This document shows positions 6,827 to 13,074 of a stretch of DNA of 21,048 nt, piece after piece (within the stretch, counting starts at the first letter, position 1; each line of letters starts with the position of its first letter). Origin of the DNA: Candidatus Woesearchaeota archaeon (GTDB taxonomy: Archaea; Nanobdellota; Nanobdellia; Woesearchaeales; ARS49); the NCBI GenBank assembly GCA_019323135.1, contig JAHWHT010000007.1, positions 1 through 21,048 on the forward strand. Reading direction: 5' to 3'. The notes beneath the pieces are model-generated. The model was not told the origin of the DNA. It searched no databases and worked only from the letters and a program-made list of their open reading frames with translations. A program made the position numbers and the translations under genes.

Positions 6827-7537
6827 ATGGCTATCAAATACGAAGAATTAGGCCTTACAAAGAACGAAAGCCTAGCCTATGAAGCACTAGTAAAACATGG
6901 TAAATCTCCTGCTGCAAAAATAAGCAAAGAATCTGGTGTTCCACACAGTAGGATATATGACACTTTAGCATCCCTAGAAAACAAAGGTTTAGTAAAAGTC
7001 ATTCCAGAAAAAACAAAGCATTTCATTGCAACAGACCCCGACAATCTGCTAAATCTTCTAGCAAAAAAGCAAAACAAGCTCGCAGATATGGCAGAAGAAA
7101 TAAAAGAGCTAAAAAAATTCTATGATATAAAAGTAAAAGACCCAGTCATTCTCGCTTTTGGAAAAAAGAACTTCTATGCCATCAGAAGAGAAACAAAACC
7201 ATCAACAAAAATAAACTACAGGATAAAATATGCTTCAGAACCAAAGCCGGAATTCATTAAAGACACTAAAAAAGGGATTAAAAAGGGTGTTGAATACCTA
7301 GATTTAGTAAATACAGACAAAGAAAACATAAAAAATATCAAAATCTGGCAAAAAGTGCAAAAAAACATCAAAGCAATAGATAATAAAGGGGTTGCAATAT
7401 CAGTCAGAGATGAAGAAGTCTTGATTTCACTAATAAAATCCAATGTAACAATGCTAATCAGAGATACGCCTTTTGCAGAAATAATGCAAAAACTTGTCAA
7501 GACATATTATACTCAAGCAAAAGAAATAAAACTATAA
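6827..7537 (+). CDS. TrmB-family transcriptional regulator
   Basis: The first 65 residues are a typical TrmB winged helix-turn-helix: ELGLTKNESLAYEALVKHGK, then AAKISKESGVPHSRIYDTLA and NKGLVKVIPEKTK (wing). A helix (about 70-95) probably dimerises the protein, and a C-terminal domain of about 140 residues follows, in the position of the family's effector-binding (phospholipase D-like) domain. TrmB proteins commonly control sugar and central-carbon genes in archaea. The C-terminal part is shorter than in full sugar-binding TrmB proteins (here 236 aa in total), so the ligand is open. The gene is divergent from three unrecognised small genes, with an inverted repeat in the shared region. Its 3' end overlaps the convergent elp3 gene by 6 nt. 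Confidence 0.85.
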   Translation: MAIKYEELGLTKNESLAYEALVKHGKSPAAKISKESGVPHSRIYDTLASLENKGLVKVIPEKTKHFIATDPDNLLNLLAKKQNKLADMAEEIKELKKFYDIKVKDPVILAFGKKNFYAIRRETKPSTKINYRIKYASEPKPEFIKDTKKGIKKGVEYLDLVNTDKENIKNIKIWQKVQKNIKAIDNKGVAISVRDEEVLISLIKSNVTMLIRDTPFAEIMQKLVKTYYTQAKEIKL

Positions 7538-9208
7538 CTTCTTACTAACATAAACTCCATCCTTTTTATATCCTAGCTTTTTATAATACTCTCTTACACC
7601 AATTCCAGAAATAACAAGCATTTTGTCGCACTTAAACTCTTCTTTTGCAATTCTCTCTGCCTCAAGCATCAATTTCTTTCCAAGACCTTTGTGCTGCAGA
7701 GCCATTCCTTTTTCACCAACAGGAACAGCAGTTCCATAGACATGCAATTCTCTTATTCCTGCGCTTGTTTTAGTTATCTCTGGTCTAAATGGCTTAAATG
7801 GAATCCGTAGCCTACAAAATCCTAACAAAATATCTCCGACTTCAGCAGAAAGAAATACTTCTTTGCCTTTGCTTGCAGAATAATCCATTCTTTTGATTTC
7901 AACTTTTGAAAAATCAATCTGTCGCCCTTTTGGTTCTCTACATCGGATACATTTACATTTAATATCCTTTTCCTTCAACAATTGTGAAACATACTGCCGT
8001 AAATTAGTTCTATCTACGCCTGCAGATATCATTGTTGTTGGAATATCTCTCTGCACTCGCATAACGCGACAATATTTTGGTATAAACTTTTTTGCTTCAA
8101 CTAATATTTTTGCAGCTTTTGCAGTCGTAATAGGAGAATACTTCTTTTTCTTCCACATATCATAAAGTTCTGTTCCTTCAATTACCATGCAAGGATAAAT
8201 CTTCAAAGCATCAGGCATAAAATCAGGATTGTCAAATAATTCTTTAAACATCTTAATATCTTTTGAAGAATCTGAACCAGGCAAACCAGGCATCATGTGA
8301 TATCCAACTTTCAAAAATGAATCTTTCATTAATTGTGTTGCCTTTACAGCATCTTTAACACTGTGCCCTCGTTTAATTTTCTTCATAACATCTTCATAAA
8401 CAGTCTGCACACCTAACTCAACTCTTGTGCCTCCTAATGTAAGCATTTCATTTACTTCTTTTTCAAAACAATAATCAGGGCGAGTCTCTAGACACATTGC
8501 AACACACCTTATTTTAGAAGTCTCATTTCTTTTCTGCTCCTTAAGTAAATCAAACTTACCCTTTAACTTAATCATCCTTGCCTGTATTCTTTTAATTCTT
8601 GCATCATCTCTCATATCTCCAGGCATCTCAAAGAATTTTTTATACGCAGCAAAATCTAATTCACCATCAACAAAAAATTCTGCTCCAAAATCATTCATTG
8701 CCTTAAGCGCATAAGCAATAAACTCTTCTTGATACTCTCGTTCAAAACTAGGGAATGTTCCCCCCATTATTATCAATTCAATTTTGTCAGGCATGTGTCC
8801 TAGAGCAATATACTGCTCCAAGCGATTAAACACCTGAAGATAAGCATCATACTTATTCCTTATTGCCCGCATTGTTGCTGGCTCTTTTCCAGTATAACTT
8901 TGAGGAACATCTCCAAAAAAGCTGGATGGTCCGCCAGGACAATACAAACATCGTCCATGCTTGCATGCAAAAGGATAGCTCATAATAGCAACAACAGCAA
9001 CTCCTGATTGCGTTCGCATTGGTTTAACTACTAACTTCATCTCTTGAATATCTTCAGGAGTAGCATGTAATAAAATCTCTATATCTGTCGGAGGCTGTCT
9101 AACTTTATACTTTCTGCAAAGTTTTAATTTTAGCTTGGAGAGTTTTTCTTTAGACATATCTTTCTGTTTTAATAATTCTATTAACTCCCTGATTACTTCT
9201 TTATTCAT
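7532..9208 (-). CDS. elp3: Elp3-type tRNA uridine(34) modification enzyme (radical SAM and acetyltransferase)
   Basis: Elp3 modifies the wobble uridine of tRNAs, the first step to carboxymethyl-type U34, using SAM and acetyl-CoA. Archaea use Elp3 alone, without the other Elongator subunits. The radical-SAM domain has Cys82-x4-Cys87-x2-Cys90 (FACKHGRCLYC) for the iron-sulphur cluster, followed by GTFPSF and further core motifs (CLETRPD, GVQTVYEDV, HMMPGLPG). The C-terminal part (about 430-558) is a GNAT fold with the acetyl-CoA loop QHKGLGKKLM and a final REYYKKLGYKKDG. The length of 558 is usual. The TATA box at 9231-9240 puts the transcription start on the ATG. One copy of the intergenic repeat (9250-9397) lies just upstream of this promoter. 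Confidence 0.96.
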   Translation of the reverse strand: MNKEVIRELIELLKQKDMSKEKLSKLKLKLCRKYKVRQPPTDIEILLHATPEDIQEMKLVVKPMRTQSGVAVVAIMSYPFACKHGRCLYCPGGPSSFFGDVPQSYTGKEPATMRAIRNKYDAYLQVFNRLEQYIALGHMPDKIELIIMGGTFPSFEREYQEEFIAYALKAMNDFGAEFFVDGELDFAAYKKFFEMPGDMRDDARIKRIQARMIKLKGKFDLLKEQKRNETSKIRCVAMCLETRPDYCFEKEVNEMLTLGGTRVELGVQTVYEDVMKKIKRGHSVKDAVKATQLMKDSFLKVGYHMMPGLPGSDSSKDIKMFKELFDNPDFMPDALKIYPCMVIEGTELYDMWKKKKYSPITTAKAAKILVEAKKFIPKYCRVMRVQRDIPTTMISAGVDRTNLRQYVSQLLKEKDIKCKCIRCREPKGRQIDFSKVEIKRMDYSASKGKEVFLSAEVGDILLGFCRLRIPFKPFRPEITKTSAGIRELHVYGTAVPVGEKGMALQHKGLGKKLMLEAERIAKEEFKCDKMLVISGIGVREYYKKLGYKKDGVYVSKKL

Positions 9209-9230
9209 AAGAACTAGAGATAAGTAGAAG

Positions 9231-9240
9231 CTTTAAAAAC
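9231..9240 (-). promoter_or_regulatory. TATA box of elp3
   Basis: Minus-strand GTTTTTAAAG is centred about 27 nt before the ATG at 9208, fitting a leaderless mRNA. The left end of repeat copy A begins only 10 nt beyond it. Confidence 0.5.
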
Positions 9241-9249
9241 ATTGCCATT

Positions 9250-9397
9250 GAGCATAGCACCTAGCGAAGTTCTCAAACACATATTAAGATTTAAGACAAA
9301 TATGGAACAACGCAAAATTATCCATTTTGCGGAATAGAAAAAATCACATTTTTTCTACAGAATCAAAAACAGAAGCCAAACAAAGCGTGCTATGCAC
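9250..9397. repeat. intergenic repeat element, copy A (148 nt, with hairpin insert)
   Basis: The left end is GAGCATAGCAC (one mismatch to the common GTGCATAGCAC) followed by the shared block CTAGCGAAGTTCTC. The right end is AAGCGTGCTATGCAC, identical in all four copies. The ends are inverted repeats of each other. Copy A is closest to copy B, but about 50 nt are inserted near 9309-9358. The insert consists of two perfect hairpins: CGCAAAAT/ATTTTGCG (9311-9331, 5-nt loop) and TAGAAAAAAT/ATTTTTTCTA (9335-9357, 3-nt loop). It lies between the stop of the membrane-protein gene (5 nt away) and the elp3 promoter. No coding frame is present. Confidence 0.9.
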
Positions 9398-9402
9398 ACA
9401 TT

Positions 9403-10053
9403 TTAAATTTCTTCAAGAGTTGTATAAACTATCTCATTTATATTTAGTTTTGTTCCAGGTTCTACAAAAAAGTCAAGTTTAAAATGAGTTCCAATGTATG
9501 AATTTCCATACAATATGCAGGAATCTACACAAGCATTATTGAATTTACCAGTAACAGCTTTATACCCTTTAGAAAGCATTACATATCCATACAAATCATT
9601 TGCTTCTAAAAGATCTAATACAGGTAATTCTTCTTTTGCTGGAAGGCTATTTCCCGTAACACTTAATTCACTCATTGCGCTTCCTGCTGCACTCACACCA
9701 GTTATTCTATTATGCGTGCTATCTTTAGATTTCATATTTTTGTAGACCAAATGCCGTATCCCATATGCATCTTCCAAATACACTGATGCTGTTCCCTTTC
9801 CAATAACTTCTCCGCTTATTGTCAATGAAGTCAAATGTATTGGTTGTTGCGTCACAGATCTTAAGAAAAATCCTTGGCTATGATCTACCAATAAGTTAAG
9901 GTCTTGGCTGTGTATATTTGTGCTTGCATAACCAATTACTTCTGGTCTTGAAAAAACAAGTGCTAATAAAACAAGAGAAAACATAAGCAAAGCAAATTCT
10001 ACTTTAACAAATCTTAGTCTTGCTTTATCTACTTTGTGAAATATTTTTTTCAT
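9403..10053 (-). CDS. single-pass membrane protein with extracellular domain, unknown function (216 aa)
   Basis: The family is not recognised. A basic N-terminus (KKIFHKVDKARLRFVKVE) is followed by one transmembrane segment (FALLMFSLVLLALVF, about residues 20-35). The remaining 180 residues form a Ser/Thr/Asn-rich, beta-looking domain that by the positive-inside rule lies outside the cell. A CVDSC pair near residue 175 could form a disulphide or bind a metal. I start at the ATG at 10053, which overlaps the stop of the upstream gene as ATGA; the frame stays open further upstream to 10134, but that start would lie deep inside the previous gene. It ends 5 nt before repeat copy A. Its neighbours are other surface proteins, so a cell-envelope role is likely. 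Confidence 0.7.
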   Translation of the reverse strand: MKKIFHKVDKARLRFVKVEFALLMFSLVLLALVFSRPEVIGYASTNIHSQDLNLLVDHSQGFFLRSVTQQPIHLTSLTISGEVIGKGTASVYLEDAYGIRHLVYKNMKSKDSTHNRITGVSAAGSAMSELSVTGNSLPAKEELPVLDLLEANDLYGYVMLSKGYKAVTGKFNNACVDSCILYGNSYIGTHFKLDFFVEPGTKLNINEIVYTTLEEI

Positions 10054-10592
10054 GGGTATAATTCTTGTATTAGTTGGAAAAACAAGGTATTTTGTTCTGG
10101 GCACACTCCATTGCATGCAACTATTTCTGTCCATTTGTCAGATACTGCTTTATTATGCAATGCATCTATGTCAGCATTAGCTGCAGTAAGGGCTTTTGAA
10201 AAGTCTACAATGTTTTCTGTTCCCCAGTACCGTTGTGTTATCAATATATTAGTTAATAAATCACTGTATTTTATTTTATGACTTTTTTCATTTATTACAG
10301 TCATAACAAAATTAAAATAATCATCTGGAACGCATTGTTCTTTCAGGCAGTCTAGCATTGAAAGCCATGCGTCAGTAATCGCAGTATCATCCATGTCAGT
10401 CACTATCTCATCTATTTTGGTTATGTCTTTTGCTTTTTCTACAGAATTATCTTTATGTTGATACAGTTTTACAATCGTAGGAATCAAATCAGGTGTTGGA
10501 TCTGTGCCCCCCGTAAAGCTGAGAAGGATGGCTACAGCTGTGATTAACACTCCTAATCCTAGTGTCCCTATCACCACTGTTTTTAAGCTCAT
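10050..10592 (-). CDS. membrane-anchored or secreted protein, unknown function (180 aa)
   Basis: The family is not recognised. Residues about 5-27 (VVIGTLGLGVLITAVAILLSF) form a hydrophobic N-terminal anchor or signal peptide. The rest is a helical, acidic external domain with two cysteine pairs, CLKEQC (about residue 82) and CNGVC (about 163), likely disulphides outside the cell. The ATG is preceded by TTATATAAATA-type sequence 27 nt upstream, so the mRNA should be leaderless. It overlaps the next gene by 4 nt (ATGA), forming a two-gene unit of surface proteins. The pilin-like gene upstream ends 54 nt before it. Confidence 0.7.
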   Translation of the reverse strand: MSLKTVVIGTLGLGVLITAVAILLSFTGGTDPTPDLIPTIVKLYQHKDNSVEKAKDITKIDEIVTDMDDTAITDAWLSMLDCLKEQCVPDDYFNFVMTVINEKSHKIKYSDLLTNILITQRYWGTENIVDFSKALTAANADIDALHNKAVSDKWTEIVACNGVCPEQNTLFFQLIQELYP

Positions 10593-10612
10593 ATCTTTTA
10601 GATTTTAACTTT

Positions 10613-10624
10613 ATTATATAAATA
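10613..10624 (-). promoter_or_regulatory. TATA box of the two-gene surface-protein unit
   Basis: Minus-strand TATTTATATAAT is centred about 26 nt before the ATG at 10592, the leaderless spacing seen repeatedly in this window. Confidence 0.55.
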
Positions 10625-10646
10625 TCTTTTGTTATATATATTGGAA

Positions 10647-11078
10647 TTACTCAATAAACGTGAGTATTTGGGCAGTTTCAGTATGGTCTATGCCTGTTGA
10701 GCTTTGGTATTCTATCACAACCTCTGTTTTTAGGCTCTCTCCTTTTGAATCATAGTTGCAATTCTGCAGCAAAAACGTCTCTTTTTCACTGGTTTTTACC
10801 TCTTTGCCTTCCTCAAATGAACACTCACCTAAAGGATCATTCATTTTTTTGATGAATATATCCTGTCCCAGATTGTTTTCTATGATTAAAGTTAGTTCAT
10901 CACTTGTTGCCCGGAATTCTATACAATCTATGCCGGGTGCTATTTCACACTGTTTCTGGTTGAATGTTTCTGGGCTGAGAAATCCAAAATAAAGTAGTGC
11001 GCCCATTGCAACTACTACCACAAGAAGTATCCAACCATACGTAAGCATAAATTCTATTGCTGCTTGACCTTTTTCCAT
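10647..11078 (-). CDS. pilin-like protein with class III (type IV pilin) signal peptide
   Basis: The N-terminus MEKGQAAIEFMLTYGWILLV is a textbook archaeal class III signal peptide: a short leader ending in Lys-Gly, cleavage expected between Gly4 and Gln5, glutamate at +5 of the mature protein, then a hydrophobic helix of about 20 residues (to about residue 30). Such proteins are cut by a PibD/FlaK-type peptidase and assemble into pili or other surface filaments. The remaining 110 residues form a beta-rich external head with four cysteines (KQCEIAPGIDC, ECSF, QNCNY). I use the ATG at 11078; the GTG at 11084 is less likely because GAGAGTG lies upstream of the ATG as a weak Shine-Dalgarno. No assembly ATPase is in the window. 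Confidence 0.82.
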   Translation of the reverse strand: MEKGQAAIEFMLTYGWILLVVVVAMGALLYFGFLSPETFNQKQCEIAPGIDCIEFRATSDELTLIIENNLGQDIFIKKMNDPLGECSFEEGKEVKTSEKETFLLQNCNYDSKGESLKTEVVIEYQSSTGIDHTETAQILTFIE

Positions 11079-11093
11079 TAACACACTCTCTTT

Positions 11094-11846
11094 TTACTTT
11101 TTGGCAGGTGCCGGTGCAGCTGCTTTCTTTTCGTCGCCTTTTGCACCTTCCTTTGTTTCTGCTGGTAGAAGTTCTTCGATTATGACTGATGGAACTTTTG
11201 CCTCTACAAGTTTTGTCTTGATTTCTCCTCTTGCTTTGCCTTCCATCTTTGCAATTATATCTTTTGCTGTTGCTTCGTATACTTTTCTCTTTTTCTCTAG
11301 GTCTTCTTGTAGCTTTTTCTTTTCTTCAGCTAGTTTCTTTAGGTCTTCTGCAGATAGTTCTGTTTTTCCAGATTTGATTTTTTCTACAAAGTCTCCTTTA
11401 TTAATATCTGCGATTACTTCCCTTGCTTGTTTACCTTCCACCATGATGCCCATACTATCACATGAGCCAAGAATTTCTTTTACTTTTGATATCATGTTTT
11501 TTCCTAGCAAGGCATCTTCTTTCATTTTTGCAATCTTGATTACCTGTTCTATTTTCAGGTCTGCTACTTTATCTGCCAAAGGATTTCCTGCTCCTTTGTC
11601 AACTCCTGCTTCTTTCTTTACAAGAGCAGAAACCGGAGGCGTACCAACTGTAATCGTAAAACTTTTGTCAGATTTTACAGTAACTTTTACCGGAACTTTC
11701 ATTCCCTTAAAGTCTGCTGTTTTCTTGTTTATTTCTGCAACTACCTGTCCAATGTTTACTCCAGCAGGGCCTAGCGCAGGACCTAATGGTGGTGCTGCAG
11801 TGGCTTTTCCGCCTTCAATTAAACATTCGATTACTTGGTCTGCCAT
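11094..11846 (-). CDS. rpl11: large ribosomal subunit protein uL11 (L11) with a long C-terminal extension
   Basis: uL11 sits at the ribosomal GTPase centre on 23S rRNA and the stalk base. The N-terminal domain has GGKATAAPPLGPALGPAGVN (12-31) and the second, rRNA-binding domain spans about 70-155 (TPPVSALVKKEAG, GSCDSMGIMVEGK). The core ends near residue 158, the normal end of archaeal L11 (about 160 aa). Here another 90 residues follow: a charged helical stretch (about 165-205), a segment ending in VIIEELLPAE, and an Ala/Lys/Pro tail. The start is fixed by a TATA box 27 nt upstream that overlaps the end of spt5, so it can be transcribed separately. The core identity is certain; the function of the extension is unknown. 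Confidence 0.96.
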   Translation of the reverse strand: MADQVIECLIEGGKATAAPPLGPALGPAGVNIGQVVAEINKKTADFKGMKVPVKVTVKSDKSFTITVGTPPVSALVKKEAGVDKGAGNPLADKVADLKIEQVIKIAKMKEDALLGKNMISKVKEILGSCDSMGIMVEGKQAREVIADINKGDFVEKIKSGKTELSAEDLKKLAEEKKKLQEDLEKKRKVYEATAKDIIAKMEGKARGEIKTKLVEAKVPSVIIEELLPAETKEGAKGDEKKAAAPAPAKK

Positions 11847-11867
11847 TTTATTATCTTGTTTTATGAT

Positions 11868-11878
11868 GATTTATAAGG
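11868..11878 (-). promoter_or_regulatory. TATA box of rpl11
   Basis: Minus-strand CCTTATAAATC is centred 27 nt before the L11 ATG (11846) and sits in the 33-nt gap to the spt5 stop, suggesting an internal leaderless promoter. Confidence 0.55.
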
Positions 11879-11879
11879 T

Positions 11880-12374
11880 TTACGCTTCTTCATCGTCAGA
11901 GTCATCAGAATCTCTTCTTATGACTTTTACAGAGTCCATTTTTACAGTTATTGGAATTGGAACTGCTGCTTCAAGGAGCTCGACAACCACTTCTTCTTTT
12001 GCTTTGTCTATTCTTGTAATTTTTGCCTGTTCTCTCTTGAATGGTCCTGAGATTATTTCAACAATATCGTTTTTCTTGATATTTACGTCTCTTCTGACTT
12101 GCTCAAGCATATGTTCTATTTCTTTGTAGTCTATCTCTTTTGGCAAGATTCCTCTTGCATAAGGAACATTAAATGCAGCTTGTTCAGCATTTATTCTATC
12201 TAATGCTTCCACAAAGATATAGCCTCTCATTCCATGCGGTCTGATGACTGCATAAACTTCAAGCCCTTTTTTTTGGACATTTGCACTGAGAAAATCCAAT
12301 ACCTGGTCTTCTCTGTTCGCAGTTGTTCTTAAAGCGAATATGTGTGTTTTTTGTTTTTCTTTTTCTTCTGACAT
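11880..12374 (-). CDS. spt5: transcription elongation factor Spt5 (NusG)
   Basis: Spt5 binds the RNA polymerase clamp, usually with Spt4, and makes elongation processive. The NGN domain spans about residues 9-95 (HIFALRTTANREDQVLDFLS, then RPHGMRGYIFVEA) and a single KOW domain about 98-155 (NDIVEIISGPFKREQAKITR). The C-terminus is a very acidic tail, DSDDSDDEEA, an addition of a few residues to the compact archaeal protein. Order ftsZ-secE-spt5-rpl11 is a classical archaeal arrangement. TATA-like sequences lie at 12422-12430 and 12440-12447 with a GAGGTAGGG purine run about 10-20 nt before the ATG; the real start of transcription is unclear. Confidence 0.95.
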   Translation of the reverse strand: MSEEKEKQKTHIFALRTTANREDQVLDFLSANVQKKGLEVYAVIRPHGMRGYIFVEALDRINAEQAAFNVPYARGILPKEIDYKEIEHMLEQVRRDVNIKKNDIVEIISGPFKREQAKITRIDKAKEEVVVELLEAAVPIPITVKMDSVKVIRRDSDDSDDEEA

Positions 12375-12465
12375 TTTAGGTTACCCTACCTCTTTTATTT
12401 CCCGTAAGAAGATTTATTTGATATATAATTGAAGATGACTTTAAAAAGGTTTTGTTTTTTCGTAT

Positions 12466-12563
12466 GTGCATAGCACCTAGCGAAGTTCTCAAACACATAT
12501 TAAGATTTAAGATAAATCCGGAGCAGAATCAAAAACAGAAGCAAAACGAAGCGTGCTATGCAC
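12466..12563. repeat. intergenic repeat element, copy B (98 nt)
   Basis: GTGCATAGCAC (12466-12476) and GTGCTATGCAC (12553-12563) are exact inverted repeats; with flanking bases the match extends to 14 bp (TATGTGCATAGCAC). Inside, the left block CTAGCGAAGTTCTC and right block AGAAGC-AAAACGAAGC match the other copies. The centre holds a small hairpin GATTTA-AGA-TAAATC. It lies 13 nt after the secE stop and about 90 nt before spt5. No coding frame is present. Confidence 0.93.
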
Positions 12564-12576
12564 ATATTTTTTTTGT

Positions 12577-12915
12577 CTAGAAAAGTAGTTCCTTCATAAA
12601 ATGTATGATAAACCCTACCATGCCAATTATAATAATTCCTAATCCAGATATCTTGACTATCATCTTAAGCTCTTCTTTATCTGGTTTTTTTGTGATTCTC
12701 AGAACTCTTTTGCACTCCTTAAAAAAAGCCCATAATTTTTCTTTCCAAGATGATTTTTTCTCTGCAGCTATTTTTTCTTCATCATGTTTTTTTGCCTTGA
12801 ACATCTGTGCAGGCTGCTGTTCTACTTTTTGCGGTATCTCTCCGCCAGTAGGAGAATTCTGCGTATTCTGTTCAGGTGCTGCATGATGTTCTGTTGATTC
12901 TTTATGCTCTTCCAT
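12577..12915 (-). CDS. secE: preprotein translocase subunit SecE (Sec61-gamma)
   Basis: SecE clamps the SecY channel of the protein-export machinery in the membrane. The conserved amphipathic helix plus membrane helix is at the C-terminus: SSWKEKLWAFFKECKRVLRI (55-74), KKPDKEEL, then one transmembrane segment (about 87-107, KISGLGIIIIGMVGFIIHFM). The first 54 residues are a hydrophilic, disordered-looking extension rich in Glu, Gln and His, making the protein 112 aa where archaeal SecE is often about 60. A TATA-like CTTTTTATAC lies about 27 nt before the ATG, so the mRNA should be leaderless. The gene is flanked on both sides by copies of the intergenic repeat in direct orientation. Confidence 0.92.
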   Translation of the reverse strand: MEEHKESTEHHAAPEQNTQNSPTGGEIPQKVEQQPAQMFKAKKHDEEKIAAEKKSSWKEKLWAFFKECKRVLRITKKPDKEELKMIVKISGLGIIIIGMVGFIIHFMKELLF

Positions 12916-12940
12916 AATACTCAGAAAGAATAAGAAGTAG

Positions 12941-12950
12941 TATAAAAAGT
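12941..12950 (-). promoter_or_regulatory. TATA box of secE
   Basis: Minus-strand ACTTTTTATA is centred about 30 nt before the ATG at 12915. Read on the plus strand the same bases (TATAAAAAGT) lie about 23 nt before repeat copy C, so use in both directions is conceivable. Confidence 0.5.
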
Positions 12951-12967
12951 TAATCTTTTTCTATATT

Positions 12968-13064
12968 GTGCATAGCACCTAGCGAAGTTCTCTAGAATAC
13001 GCTCTATTTAAAATAAATCTGGTCAATATTTAACAAAAGAAGCGAAACGAAGCGTGCTATGCAC
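12968..13064. repeat. intergenic repeat element, copy C (97 nt)
   Basis: The inverted ends GTGCATAGCAC and GTGCTATGCAC are perfect. The left 25 nt are identical to copies B and D, and the right end reads GAAGCGAAACGAAGCGTGC. The core differs most from the other copies but keeps the AT-rich hairpin ATTTA-AAA-TAAAT. It starts about 50 nt beyond the secE start and ends 10 nt before the ftsZ stop codon. Confidence 0.93.
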
Positions 13065-13074
13065 ATACTTTTTT

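Noticed and set aside
9250..9397. Repeat elements as simple intrinsic terminators
   Set aside because: No U-tract directly follows the closing stem in the direction of the upstream gene, and the conserved unpaired blocks go beyond what a terminator needs. A 3'-end role is still possible.
10054..10134. Longer start at 10134 for the 216-aa membrane protein
   Set aside because: It would overlap the upstream gene by 85 nt and put 27 odd residues before the basic segment and membrane helix; the ATGA overlap at 10053 is the usual arrangement.
11101..12129. 342-aa open frame on the plus strand across rpl11 and spt5
   Set aside because: It is antisense to two certain genes, Ser/Phe-rich as expected from the reverse of Lys/Glu-rich coding, and has no promoter or Shine-Dalgarno of its own.
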